This document shows, piece by piece, positions 35,601 through 47,144 of a stretch of 64,000 bases of DNA. Where the stretch lies: positions 11,991,509 through 12,055,508 of the forward strand of contig NC_063442.1 of assembly GCF_020379485.1 (NCBI RefSeq), in the 5' to 3' direction. The stretch is from Brassica napus (taxonomy: Eukaryota > Streptophyta > Magnoliopsida > Brassicales > Brassicaceae). The notes beneath the pieces are model-generated. The model saw only the letters and a list, made by a program, of their open reading frames with translations, ran no database searches and was not told the origin of the DNA. The position numbers and the translations under genes are program-made. Position 1 is the stretch's first letter. Every line of letters starts with the position of its first letter.

Positions 35601-36195
35601 CATTTATAAATTATAAACTTATTAAAGATTTCACATTGAAAATTTTGTTATCGATGATTTAAATATTCAGTTATAAAACGATATGAATGATCATAGAACT
35701 GTATGATTATAAATTCTTATTTAATAAAGGACTATATAAAATATACTATTCTTAGAAAAATAGGTTGGTTCATCTTAACTTACATTATATTTTTTATTAA
35801 ACTAACTATCGAATTGATAAATAATCTACCAAATTTTTTTTTGCACTTTCCTTAATTAGAAGTTACGAAATTACCTAATATGATTAACGTATATATGAAA
35901 ATTAATTATTATGAATAATAAATATTTGATAACAATTTTGGTATCTTAGTTCTTTTTTTAATTTTATATTATTGAAAGATATTAAAAATTACATTAAATA
36001 AATAATAAAAACATTTATATTTTTTCTTATATGTTATATTTTGAATTTTTCAAAACGTCTATATATTATTAGAAATTTGAAGATTCCCACTCTGAAAATT
36101 TTGTGATCAATAGATTATTTTTTTTGTTATAATAAGTTACAAATGATCATAAAATATAGCACATATGAATTTTTATTTAATAAATATTCAAACTA

Positions 36196-36254
<59 letters not shown>

Positions 36255-37507
36255 CTAATGATTTAAAGCAACAAGATTGGCTGATCAATTTAGTCGTCCA
36301 GCTGAAATCTTTCAAAAGTATGTGAAAGACTAAAGTCAAAACAAATATGGATTTAGAATAGTAATTATATTTTACTAACCGAAATACCGAAAAAAACCGA
36401 ACCGAACCGAAACTAATCCGATATCCGGATTGAACACCCCTAATCTAAATGAAGCCAAACTATTGTTTCATTCTCCAAAATATAATAAAAATAATAACTT
36501 AATCCCGCGCAAGGCGCGGGTCTTATCCTAGTTTATTTGTAATCCCATGGCTTTGAGATCGTTGTTCAATTCTTTTAATGAATTATAATCTTACACGAAC
36601 TTGAGTCATTTAGGAATCCATATTTTATATTCAACTGAAGTCTTAGCATCTCAATTTCATGCAGACTTCAAGGATGACCCAGAACTCTATGTCTTCCCCA
36701 AATTGAAGTATGTTGGAGTGGAGTTGTGGCAGGTAATAGCAATATCTTATCTCAAAGAAAATATATATTTTGTCTTTCGTGATGGTATATTTTAGTGACT
36801 AAACACATCCGTAATTATTTAGGTGAAATCTGGATCATTGTTCGACAATGTCTTGGTCTGCGACGACCCGGAGTACGCTAAGCAGATGGCTGAGGAAACC
36901 TGGGGAAAGCTCAAGGATGTATGTTAATCCTGAACTCTTTTGTGTTTCTTTCTGTAAAAGGAGGTTTTGTTTGTGTGGTTGATGATCTCATAGAGCTAAA
37001 TCCAATTTGGTGTTACAGGCTGAGAAAGCAGCATTCGACGAAGCTGAGAAGAAGAGAGAGGAAGAGGTAAACTTTCTCCACCCAAACTAGCCAATCTGTA
37101 GTTCCAAATAAACAATATCATAATAAACATGAGAGTTATCACCAACTTGTATGTTTATTTTTTTTACCAGGAATCAAAGGATGCTCCCACTGCTGATTCT
37201 GACGTAAGAATCTCTCGGGTTTCACAATGATTTCTCTTTATATTTCACATTAAGTGATATGATATAAATTCACTTATTTGTGCAGGCTGAGGATGAACAA
37301 GAGGACGATGACCATGAAGGAGATGAATCCGACACTGATTCAAAAACTGAGGAAACCAAGGTAGAAACCTCCTCAGACAAGGATGATGCCGCCCATGTAT
37401 GTGTCCACAACCAAGAATATATACAGAAGTGTTTATTTAGATTTTAGCTGAAGCTGTGTGACTGACTTACTTTGTGATTATGATTTTACTTACAGGACGA
37501 GCTCTGA
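32632..37507 (+). CDS. CRT1: Calreticulin 1
   Basis: Calreticulin is an ER-lumen lectin chaperone and calcium store that folds monoglucosylated glycoproteins. Twelve exons are 32632-32725, 33047-33154, 33235-33686, 33758-33862, 33950-34036, 34128-34185, 36665-36732, 36823-36918, 37019-37066, 37171-37203, 37286-37396 and 37496-37507. They total 1,272 bases, 423 residues, the normal length. Residues 1-22 are a signal peptide. The N-domain has [15 protein letters not shown] and [15 protein letters not shown] motifs. The P-domain has paired repeats [23 protein letters not shown] and [19 protein letters not shown]. The acidic calcium-binding C-domain ends in the HDEL retention signal, split over the last intron. 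The gene is intact. Intron 6 (34186-36664) is swollen by a Helitron. It corresponds to At1g56340. Confidence 0.96.
34442..36190. repeat. Three tandem copies of a ~0.7-kb unit within the Helitron
   Basis: Units begin at TTTCCTTAA near 34442, 35117 and 35847 (periods about 675 and 730 bases; the third copy is partial). They share, for example, GAAGATACACATGATTTTAA at 34730 and 35461. Array amplification inside the Helitron explains much of the intron's length. Confidence 0.85.
36199..36250. repeat. (TA)n microsatellite
   Basis: About 50 bases of uninterrupted TA repeats near the 3' end of the Helitron. Just after it (36380-36445) lies a fragment with CCGAACCGAACCG and ATTGAACACCCCTAA, resembling the end of another TIR element. 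Confidence 0.9.
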
Positions 37508-37699
37508 GCAGAAGAAGGATCCAACAAGTTTCCAGAGTCGTTTGATTTTCTTTTTAAAGAATTATTTTAGCGCTAGTTTGTTGGGGATATTAGAACTTTT
37601 TTTAGCTACCAAAAAAATATGATGAAATGGTGAGCGTGGCAGCTTGTTTTAGACTTGATAAATTCCTGACTTTCTCATACTCTCTCTACTATCTCCCAT

Positions 37700-38400
37700 C
37701 TGCACATTCCTTATTAGGATCAACAATAGAGATCGGGATTGGTGACATTCCCAAAACAAAGGGAACCTCCGCAATAGTTGAGCATTTTACAACTTGCGAG
37801 ATCAAATCTCTGAATATTAGTAGTTATTCCCAATAGAAGAAGGGAACTCGAATGAGTCACATCTGGCTACACTCAAAGCCTAGACTTGACCAACTTAATT
37901 CCAGTAGAGGAATGTATCTATAATAATTCGGTAAAATCTTCTGACATTAATAGCATTCCCATTATAAAAGGGGAGCTTCACCAGGCTTGACCAAAAACTA
38001 AGATCCCATAGTCACAGATTAGTAACATTTCTAATAAAAGAAGGAAGCTCCACTAATTTTGAGCACGAGTTAAGATCCAAAACCTGGAGATTAATAGCTC
38101 CACTAATTTTGAGCACGAGTAAAAACAATGGATAAGACTTCAGCAGTTGTCGAGATACAAACTCTTGAGGTTTTTTGAATTACCAATAGATGATGGGACA
38201 TTGCGCAAAATTGAGCAACACCTAAGATTCAGTTCCTTGAAATTAGTTGCAGTTGAAAGATCAGGAAGCTCCTTAGGATTTATGGAAGAACTCAAATTCA
38301 TCCATTTAACATTTCTAATGGTATGGAAAGCAAGAAACATGCAGAAAGAAGCTGATACATTTTGCAGATGTCGATGGTTGCAAATTATTAAGTGATTCAT
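37700..38400 (-). pseudogene. TIR-NBS-LRR resistance-gene fragment (LRR region only)
   Basis: On the minus strand, 38145-38330 reads VKWMNLSSSINPKELPDLSTATNFKELNLRCCS and VPSSIGNSKNLKSLYLDNC. These are plant TNL leucine-rich repeats of the RPP1-like kind. Further left, FEFPSSIGN and KLPFYNGNAIN repeats appear in changing frames separated by stops. No TIR or NB-ARC part is present. It is a short dead fragment lying tail-to-tail against CRT1. Confidence 0.7.
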
Positions 38401-38858
38401 TCGGCTGGCGCATCGTTTAGAGACGAGTGTTTTATGAGATACTTATGAGTAGTTGAATAGAATATGCAGCATCATTTGATAATAAATTAACAATACTAAG
38501 TTAATATTATTAACAATAACAATTACACAATTTTTTTTAGTTTGTATGTTTATGTAAAAGTTATAATTTTATAGAAAAATAGTTTTCATAGAGATTAATA
38601 TTCGATTTAATACATGTACTGTAAGATTTATATAGTGATAAAAGAATTTTGGGTTTTAGGCTATTTTTCGTTTAAAATTCTAATAAATATAAATGATAAT
38701 AGCGGTTGGTGATATCAATTACAAAATATCACATATATACATATATTTATAATAATAATAATATTTAAATTTTAAATTTAAGTTGTTATTTTAAAAAAGT
38801 TATTGATCTACATGTAACTGCTTGCAACTGTAAATTGTAGAAGGAGCCAACTTCTGAT
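38401..38858. other. AT-rich spacer
   Basis: No gene, repeat or element ends were recognised. Confidence 0.7.
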
Positions 38859-39116
38859 TTGAGCGATTTAAAACAATATGAATATGTAAAACATCGAAAG
38901 CTTGAGTATGCATGGAACTGTAAAATGCATGGAACATGGTGTTTGAGAAGCCATTATAATATATGGAGTCAGGTTCCATGTAATGGTAATGTGTCTAATG
39001 TCCACAACATGATCGTCACAGTTGATGCTAGATTACAAGCACAAAACTATGATCAGGTTGCTTTCAAGCAGATGGTAGCTAAGTTGATGATTCACTATGA
39101 TCTACTATTTTCTTAA
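38859..39116 (+). pseudogene. hAT-transposase-like fragment (BED zinc-finger end)
   Basis: The short open frame contains HNMIVTVDARLQAQNYDQVAF-like sequence followed by KQMVAKLMIHYDLLFS. This resembles the segment between the BED finger and the catalytic part of plant hAT (RICESLEEPER/DAYSLEEPER-type) transposases. The rest of the protein is absent. Family assignment is from memory and moderate in strength. Confidence 0.5.
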
Positions 39117-39384
39117 TCTTACGTTGAATATGAAAGAGTTAGAAAAGCTTGGTATTGATATCAGATTCATGATCAAAAACACTGATGAAGCAGATCTGTA
39201 CTACTTTAAATAACGAGAGAGGTGTTTTGAAGAGCGAATTAGCTAGTCTTCTTATAAGAATTAAAAATATCTATTCGTACCTTTTGTATTTTTAAAATAA
39301 AAGTGAAAACATTTATTTATAGTATTTTAATTACTGTAAAATAATAAAATAGACAAAAAATTAGCTTTTATTTTCTATATTAAT

Positions 39385-40245
39385 ACTATCAAAATTGTTC
39401 ATATTTGCCTCCCACCCAGCGGCCACAACTATGGACTGAAGTAACACACAAGACTTCTCTTTTCTTTGCTGAAGAGGTGCAAAGTGACTCGACTGTAAGA
39501 TCCACCAGGAGAAGTCTCGACTTTGAAAGCATTAAGAAAATATGGAGGTTAAACATTCCACCGAAGATTAAGATGTTTTGGTGGAAGTTACTCCATGATG
39601 GCCTTCCAGTGGCATACAATTTGAATCAAAGAGGATGCAAGTTGGAACCGACATGTAAAGTCCGTGGAGATTATGATGAAAATATTGATCATATGCTCAT
39701 TCAGTGTCGTGTTGCACGAGAAATATGGTCGCTTGCATTGCAGGGTGCAGAAACTGAGCTAGACCAGAACAGCTCTGCCATTATTAATCTGCTTAGAAGT
39801 GTTTTAAATGCAACACACGGGAGCTCTCGCCTCTCGGTCTATGTTTCCTTTGTTTCTTGGTTGGAGGATTTGGAAATCGCGGGACAAAGTTGAGTTTGAG
39901 AACAAACGAGAACACATCACTCACACAATTAATTCTGCGATCATGGATTTAAACATTTGGCAATAGGCGACGGCAATGGATATGAATCCAATGCAAGGGG
40001 TAGCCTCTTCTATACCAACCAACATTGCAGAGATCCCTCCCACAAGATGCAGAGCTTTACTAATAAAATCGGTATAGGGTGGTCCTTGTTTAGTAAAGAA
40101 GGCACTCGAAGACTTCAAGGAAGCGCTGCAATGGATCCTACTCATTTACCGTTGGAAAACATTAATGAGGCGCACTCCATAATGCAGGGACATCAAGACA
40201 TTTGCATCCTACCAAAATTCTACATTTCATTACTCTCCTAGGAAC
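39385..40245 (+). pseudogene. LINE-derived fragment: zf-RVT and RNase H-like remnants
   Basis: The frame 39405-39893 has the reverse-transcriptase zinc-binding pattern of plant non-LTR elements: WRLNIPPKIKMFWWKLLHDGLPV, then C-x-VRGDYDENIDHMLIQC and REIW. After a frameshift near 39890, KSRDKVEFENK is recognisable and begins the RNase H-like part, which soon breaks down in stops. The reverse transcriptase itself is missing. It lies close upstream of the SAR1 promoter. Confidence 0.75.
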
Positions 40246-40482
40246 TTGTATGTGTTGTTGGTCAGCTTGCAAAAAAAAAAATGCTAGGATAAGAAATCAA
40301 AATTATGTAATATCCTGGCAAAGCTACTAAGCTATTGTATTCCAAAGGTACACATGGAATGAGATTCAAATGGGTTGACAAAAAAAAAACTGATCATATT
40401 GAAATAACAAAAAAAAGCAGTGAAATAGATGCCGGTCGTTCTTTAGATCTGATGTACACGTTGGCATCCATAATAAAACCTT

Positions 40483-40501
40483 CCAATCATAATCAGCCAC
40501 G
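40483..40501 (+). promoter_or_regulatory. ER-stress element ERSE-I upstream of SAR1
   Basis: CCAAT (40483-40487), nine bases, then CCACG (40497-40501) is an exact ERSE-I, about 150 bases before the start codon. The CCACG also forms part of a CACGTG G-box. A second GGCCACGTC follows at about 40525. Confidence 0.85.
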
Positions 40502-40646
40502 TGGAAAAGCCACCTCAATCATCGGCCACGTCTGCTTTAATATTCTGGGCATACATACTTTTTCACATTTGTCTTTCGAATCCAGACAAGATCTGAATTT
40601 TTATTTCAGTTTCTTCTGTGAGGAAGAAGAATAAGGGAGGAGAATC

Positions 40647-41560
40647 ATGTTTTTGTTCGATTGGTTCTACGGAATCTTGGCGTCGTTAGGGCTATGGCAG
40701 AAAGAAGCGAAGATCTTGTTTCTTGGACTCGACAATGCAGGGAAGACCACGCTACTTCACATGCTCAAAGACGAGGTTTGTCTTTCTCTCCATCCTTGCC
40801 TACTTCGATTCGCTTTTGTTTCTGTTAGATTTAATGAGATTTAATGTGATTGGTAATGACAGAGATTGGTTCAGCACCAGCCGACTCAACATCCAACGTC
40901 CGAGGAACTTAGCATTGGCAAAATCAAGTTCAAGGCTTTTGATTTGGGCGGCCATCAGATTGCTCGTAGAGTTTGGAAAGATTACTACGCCAAGGTTACA
41001 TCCACTCTCTAATGATACTAGATCCTTAATGATTGTAGTTTGCATTATAGTAGAACCTTAGATAGATATTTCTTTATTTCATTACAGTCCAATTACACAA
41101 TTGCTACGAGTTATGTATAGACCAAACTAAAAGTATGTTTGCGTGTATTAACATGTTAGTATTTAAAATTGTTCATATTAGCCTATCAATCGAATCTTTG
41201 CTGATAGATATTCGTTCTTGTTCTGTCTGAAAGGTTGATGCAGTTGTCTACCTAGTGGATGCTTACGACAAGGAGAGATTTTCGGAGTCAAAGAAAGAGC
41301 TAGACGCTCTTCTCTCGGATGAAGCCCTTGCAACTGTCCCGTTTCTGATTCTCGGAAACAAGATTGATATCCCTTACGCAGCCTCGGAGGACGAGCTTAG
41401 GTATCACTTGGGTCTCACCAACTTCACCACCGGTAAGGGCAAAGTGACGACAGCTGGAGGAGATTCTGGTGTTCGCCCACTCGAGGTCTTCATGTGCAGC
41501 ATCGTCCGGAAAATGGGATATGGCGAGGGATTCAAGTGGCTCTCTCAGTACATCAACTGA
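40647..41560 (+). CDS. SAR1: COPII small GTPase SAR1
   Basis: SAR1 starts COPII coat assembly at ER exit sites by inserting its N-terminal amphipathic helix in the membrane once GTP-bound. Three coding exons (40647-40775, 40863-40994, 41234-41560) give 588 bases, 195 residues, two longer than I recall for Arabidopsis SAR1. The extra residues lie in the [12 protein letters not shown] loop. Visible motifs are the hydrophobic N-terminus [18 protein letters not shown]-loop GLDNAGKTT, switch I-adjacent QHPTSEEL, switch [18 protein letters not shown] guanine-binding motif and the end FKWLSQYIN. It is intact. By position it is the SAR1B-type gene At1g56330, and it follows CRT1 in the same direction. 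Confidence 0.95.
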
Positions 41561-42221
41561 AGACATCATTATCATCATGTCTGTCTTTTTTTTTTCTTCA
41601 TATAAACCAAACTTATGAACATGTCTGAACAAATTTGTCTTTTTCCGAGCTAAAAGCATTTTTATGAATTGAGGGTGTCACACATCCTTTGGTGGCTTGC
41701 TTCCTTGTTCATGTCCCAGTCGACATCTGTGTCAACTGCTTGTCTTTTATTCAACAGTATATCTTTTTGCATGAACTATTGATCAGGGCCGGCCATGCAT
41801 TTGTTTGATCATTTGCAGAAAGCTCAAGAGTTTATTAGGTAATTAATTTGTGGTTTTTACAAAGAGGAATGAGTGAGCAAATATTTTGGATGTAGACAAG
41901 CTAGAGTTAAAGAGGTATAACAACACAATAGGATACTTTTGGGTAAACATAAATATAATGGGACATTTTGAGAAGTTGGTCACTTTTAGGTGTGGCCTTG
42001 CTGTTTTATGAACGAAAATGCATATGCTTAGTGTCTGCTTAATTGATTCATAATCCGAGAACGGAACTAAAGGCAGCTATGTTGTCTTAAAATAGCACAA
42101 GCATTCATTAACAATATAGAGTAAAAAAAAATAAAAAACAGAAATTTTGAAAGAAGATATTATATAGACCTCAGTGCTTGTTAAGTGGATGGCAAAGTTT
42201 GTAGAAAAAGTCATACACACT
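41561..42221. other. Spacer between SAR1 and the receptor kinase
   Basis: It holds the SAR1 3' end and AT-rich DNA. A lone CAGGGCCGGCCATG at 41787 resembles the end of a hAT-type repeat, without a partner. No gene is seen. Confidence 0.6.
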
Positions 42222-45200
42222 TCAGCGTCTGACTGTTCTTGTAGCTTTAAAGAACCTCTCTCTGATTGAGACTAACTCCTTTGCGGCTTCACTCGTTGCC
42301 AAACGGTTCATTGGGGATTCTTCCCCACACCTAAGTCCAACGTTCAAAACCAATGCCAAGCACTCAGCAACAGGAAAACCAACCCTGAGACCGCTGTCAA
42401 GAATCGATTTATCTGCAATGTCCAAAACCCTTTCCGGCAACGCCGATTTGGTGTAGCTAATTAGAGTAAAGTCTCCTCCAAACAACTCATCCGAAGGTCT
42501 TTTTCCAGTGAACATTTCCAAAAGGAGAACCCCAAAGCTATACACATCACCATGTACTGATGGCTGTGCTCCCATCCCATATTCTGCACCATAATTAACA
42601 GAAACAAAACTGGATTGATAAAAATAAAATAAAAACTAATTTTCTTTCTTTTATTAAAGGAATTTGCATATGCGTGATAGTTTTACCTGGTGCAGCATAA
42701 CCTACTGTCCCTCTAACGCCAGCTGAAGTCAGTTGACTGAAGAAAGACTCCTGGTCGAACTTGATGAGAAGACGAGCCAGACCAAAGTCGCTAACATGGG
42801 CAGTCAAATCATCATCTAGAAGGATGTTGCTTGGCTTGAGATCACAATGAGCTATAGGTTCGTGGCAATGAACATGAAGATAGTCTAAAGCAGAAGCAAC
42901 GTCTACAGCAATGTTGAGCCTCTCAAGAAGTGTCAAGGTTCTTGAGGGCTCTTTAAGATGCTCCGGGTGCAGCCACGTATCCATGCTTCCATTCGGCATG
43001 AACTCGTATACGAGAGCTCTGAATTCGTTTCCTTGGAAATCAATACTCGAACAAGCCGTCAACAGTTTCACAAGATTACGATGCCTTATGTCTTTGAGAG
43101 ATGCACATTCCGCCATAAAACTCTTCATCGCTCCACGTCTCTGCATGTTTAGTACTTTCACCGCAACGACGTCGTTCTCCCCAGACGGGAGAAATGCCTT
43201 AAACACTGTACCGAAACTGCCTGACCCAACCATATTGCTTTCAGAGAAGCCATTCGTTGCATTCCGAAGATCTCCGTAGCTTATCTTCTCATGGAAGACT
43301 TCCAAGGCGGCAGAAGAAGAAGTTGGATCACTGGTCTGCTTATTCTTCTTTCTTTTTCTGAACCAAATCAAAGCTACGAACAACATCAGCAAAATAAACG
43401 CTACTCCCACGCCAACTCCAACCGCTATTTTCTTTAGATGAGAGGAACGCTTTGCCTCCGCCAATGGTTCTTGCGTGAGGCATGGGTTTAGTTGAAACTC
43501 TTTAACCCCTCCGCACAGATCTTTGTTTCCAAATACAGAAACCATAGTAGTATTCTGAAATATAGGCACCCTTCCATTGAATTTATTAAAAGACAAATTG
43601 AGATACTCCAACTTGGAAAAGTTTGCAAGATATTCAGGTATACCTCCAGAGAGATTATTCTTGGACAAATCAACTTCTTTAAGACCCACCAACCTTTTCA
43701 TATCAGGAACATCTCCATCAAAACTGTTTCCTTCCAGATAAAGATATTCCATTGTGAGACACTTTCCAATGCTTTGTGGGAGTTTCCCTGATAACTTATT
43801 ATCCGCAACAGCCAGTGTAATAAGTTTTTCTAGCTTTCCAATATCTTCCGGTAGAGAGCCAACCAAAGAGTTACCAGACATGTCAAGGAGAATAAGCCGC
43901 TGGATTTGCGTGATCTCCCGAGGGATTTCCCCCTCCAACTGATTAGAATCCATACGAAGATGTAGCAAATTGCTGCATTTTCCTAGACTTGGAGGAACCA
44001 TGCCTTGGAAACTGTTGTTAGCCAAGTCGAGTGTTTCCAGCATAGTGAAGTTGCTTATAAAAGACGGCACCTCTCCTGATAATCTATTCGAGGATAGAGT
44101 TACAACCCTCAGGTTTAACAGCTTCCCAAGAGAGGTAGGGAGTGGTCCAGACAACATGTTTTGATCGAACGTTAGAGTTTGTAGGCTTATGAGATTCCCA
44201 ATGTCGTGAGGAATGCTTCCGGAGATGAGGTTTCCTCCGACTTCCAAAGCTATGAGGTTGGAGGACAGATTAGATATGTCAACAGGGAAGTCACCCCCGA
44301 GCCTATTCCAACCAACCGCTAGTTTCTCTAGTTGGGTGCAGTTAATCAAAGAAGTGAGGAATTCAAAGTCCCTAGAAGAAGAGTCACTTCCCAAAGAGTT
44401 GGAACTAAGTAATAACCATTTCAAATTTGGTATTTCTCCAAAAGTGGAAGGAATACTTCCTGTCAGACTGTTCTCATTCATTCCCAATCTTTGAAGAGTC
44501 GAGATACTGGTAATCGTTGTTGGAATGACTCCTGTTAGATAATTCCTTCCCAGGTTACACGTTATAAGATTTGGTAGCAGAACACCAAAATCAGGTCTCA
44601 ACCGACCCAAGAAGTTATTATAAGCGAGGCCTAAATAATTGAGTGAAGACAAATTGTAGATAGCTGGAGGAAAAACACCTGAGAAATTGTTAGATACTAG
44701 TTGAAGATCCTCTAGTCGTGTCAATTTAGCTAAATCACCCGGAATCTCTCCTTCTAGTTTGTTGTCTGATAATGTAAGTTGGTTTAGAGATGTCAAGTTT
44801 CCTAGAGACGCAGGGAGTTTTCCTCTCAGATTGTTTCTGAAAAGATTTAGATCGACGAGCTTTGTCAGTGACCCTATCTCTGAAGAAACACTCCCTCCAA
44901 GATGATTATAGTCTAGACGAAGACTCGACAATCTAGAGCAGTTGTACAAACTGTTTGGAACCCGTCCTCTCAGAGAATTTATTCCCATATCCAAGTATTC
45001 AAGTCTAAACAAGTTTCCCACCTCTTGAGGAATAGTACCACCAAAAGAATTACCATTGAGATCAAGTGATATGAGAAACGAGAGATTACCAATTGATGGT
45101 GATATCACTCCATCTAATGACAAGTTTTCCAGGTTGAGATGAGTAACTCTCTTGAGTTTGCGGCCACATGTAACCCCCTTCCAGTTGCACAAGTGGGATG

Positions 45201-45339
45201 AGCGATTCCATGAGGACAAGACAGCCCTTTTCTCTTCAGAAATTTGAGACTTAAATACCAGCAACGCTTGCATATCAGTTTCACCATATGCTTCGAGTAG
45301 CGCAAGAGCAATAAAAGAAAGCAAAAGAAACAGTTTCAT
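42222..45339 (-). CDS. LRR receptor-like kinase, subfamily XII (EFR/FLS2 class)
   Basis: This is a plasma-membrane pattern-recognition-type receptor. Exon 1 is 42687-45339 and exon 2 is 42222-42583, joined within kinase subdomain VIII (AAP/EYGMG), the intron position usual for this subfamily. Total 1,004 residues. There is a signal peptide (about 1-19), LRRNT cap (WNRSSHLCNWKGVTC), about 20 extracellular LRRs, the CGG...C cap (LCGGVKEFQLNPC), one helix (about 638-660) and a kinase from about 698. The glycine loop is GSGSFGTV and the lysine is in VAVKVL (about 728). The catalytic loop is HCDLKPSN, with Cys in place of Arg before Asp833, so it is a non-RD kinase, a hallmark of immune receptors. 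DFG is present. A start 12 codons upstream exists but would put charged residues before the signal peptide. Ligand unknown. Confidence 0.93.
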
Positions 45340-45561
45340 GATTCTTTTTTTTTTTTTTGTCAAACACAGTTTCATGATTCTCAGTTTGTTTTTTTTTCTG
45401 ATGCTTATAAGAATTTTGTATTTTGTAGGAAACTAGCTTCGTACGAGACGAAGCAGTTTGAACTTTCAATTCACATTGTGGTGAGAATAAATTGGCTCAC
45501 CAACCACAGGTTACTTTTTAGAATGACATGGATTCTTGTCCTCTAGACTCAACCCATCCAA

Positions 45562-45574
45562 GTCAATGAGTCAA
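45562..45574 (-). promoter_or_regulatory. Paired W-box cores upstream of the receptor kinase
   Basis: GTCAA occurs at 45562-45566 and 45570-45574, i.e. two TTGAC cores on the gene's strand about 225 bases upstream of its start. WRKY binding is plausible; short motifs like this also occur by chance. Confidence 0.4.
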
Positions 45575-45666
45575 CGGAGTTAATACATGTTAGTATGTTA
45601 CTAGTGTTTTTACCACTTATGTCACTTTTTTAACACATATCTTGAGTTTTGTAGATTTAGATCAGG

Positions 45667-46515
45667 CAGTGTTTTGAAACCCGACCCGGACCTGCGGTTG
45701 AACCGGTAAACTTGGTGACCCAGAAAAAATTCGGTTTGGGTTTTGTAAAAAACCCAATATTTAGAAACCCACAAAAACCCGCAAAAACCCACTAAAACCC
45801 AGAATCCGATACCGGTTGAACCACCGGTTGAACCAATAAATAATTTTTACTCTTTTTTTTAGTTTTTAGATTATGTTTTATATTTTTAAGTGCTGACAAA
45901 AAAAAGTTAGGTTTTTCCTTTTCAGTTTTATATTTGTTATTTTTAAATTTTGATGAAGATTTCACTATGCCACCTGAAGAAAATGAAGTGAACGATGGTC
46001 GAGAGAACCAAAATTAGTTGATGTTATTTGGTGTTAGTTTATTTTCGTTATTGACAATTTATTACAATAGTCTTTTACTTTGGTTTACTTTAAATTTAAA
46101 GTTTAATTTATTATTCACATTAGAAATTTAAATATTTATGAATTTTATATTTTGATTTCTTTTAGATGTCATAACTCTTATTTTGTTACAGAAAATTTTA
46201 AATAATCTAAACTATTTTTTGATATATTGTATGTCAAATGAAAATAAAAATATAAAAACTAAAATTAAGTATTTTCTAAATACTTTTTAAACATATATAT
46301 ATATATATATACATATCCAAACTATTATTTTATGTTTTAAAAATATTTAGAAAATATAAAACTTTAGTTTTTATATATTTATTTTCATAGCTAATATATT
46401 ATTATATAATAAAATTAATTTATTTATTAATCCACGGTTCATCCGCGGTCGATCCAATGATCCAGTGATCCGGTAAGTCATCCGATTCAGTGGCCGATCG
46501 GGTTTAAAAACATTA
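45667..46515. mobile_element. Non-autonomous hAT-like element, 0.85 kb, 8-bp TSD
   Basis: Ends are CAGTGTTTTGAAACCCGA and, reversed from the right, TAATGTTTTTAAACCCGA. These differ at four positions and resemble the CAATGTTTT ends of Tag1-type hAT elements. AGATCAGG flanks it at 45659-45666 and 46516-46523. The interior has arms rich in GGTTGAACCGG and GATCCGGT motifs around an AT-rich, gene-free core. Confidence 0.8.
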
Positions 46516-46523
46516 AGATCAGG

Positions 46524-47128
46524 TATTAAAAGTGCCGATCTTATTATAAGAGCAGTACCGATAATTAAAGTATCTTAATATTTATTAAAAAAAGGAAAAA
46601 GAAAAAGAAAAAATAGGAAAGAGACATGATAAAGTATTTCTACACCCATATTATTATATACTTTGTATTACACATGTCATTTACTAAATGGTTTATAGCT
46701 TTAAGAGTCTTTATAATTTAATTAACTAAATAAAATGTTGCTAAATAATAATTTTAATTTTTATTTAAAAACTGAGTTACATACTCACCAGTAAGGTTAC
46801 TCTAATGCTTGTCTTATTATAATGTCAACCCCCAAGTATTTATGCAACATCCAAGTCGGCATATGACCTTATCATCCTAAACACAATAGGAATGCAAAGC
46901 TTATCCCAAAAAAACACTACGTAGGACTTCTCTACAAGTCTTTTTTTTTTAACAAGTCTTTGTATTTATCTTTTTTAAAGTATATCCGTTCTAATATTCC
47001 TTCTCAAGTTGGAGAATGTGCATGGACAGAAGCAGAAAAGGGGTTGTGGGTCACATGACCCCACTAAATTTTTGAAAAAATATTATAATGTGTATTTTTC
47101 TAAAATTAATTTAATATTTTGCCACTTT
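46524..47128. repeat. Spacer containing first copy of a dispersed non-coding module
   Basis: About 46810-46910 (CCCAAGTATTTATGCAACATCC to GCAAAGCTTATCC) is repeated with changes at 48546-48640. The surrounding AT-rich sequence has no gene. Confidence 0.7.
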
Positions 47129-47144
47129 AGCATTTGACTTCAGT

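Larger units (their letters stand above)
34235..36531 (+). mobile_element. Helitron, 2.3 kb, inside CRT1 intron 6
   Basis: It starts TCCCTTATATATTAAT at 34235 after an A and ends CTAG at 36528-36531 before a T, with no TSD, as Helitrons do. A perfect 7-base stem with 3-base loop (CCCGCGC-AAG-GCGCGGG, 36504-36520) lies 7 bases before the terminal CTAG. The interior carries three tandem copies of an AT-rich unit and no Rep/helicase gene, so it is non-autonomous. It lies in the sense direction of the gene and touches no exon. Confidence 0.88.
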
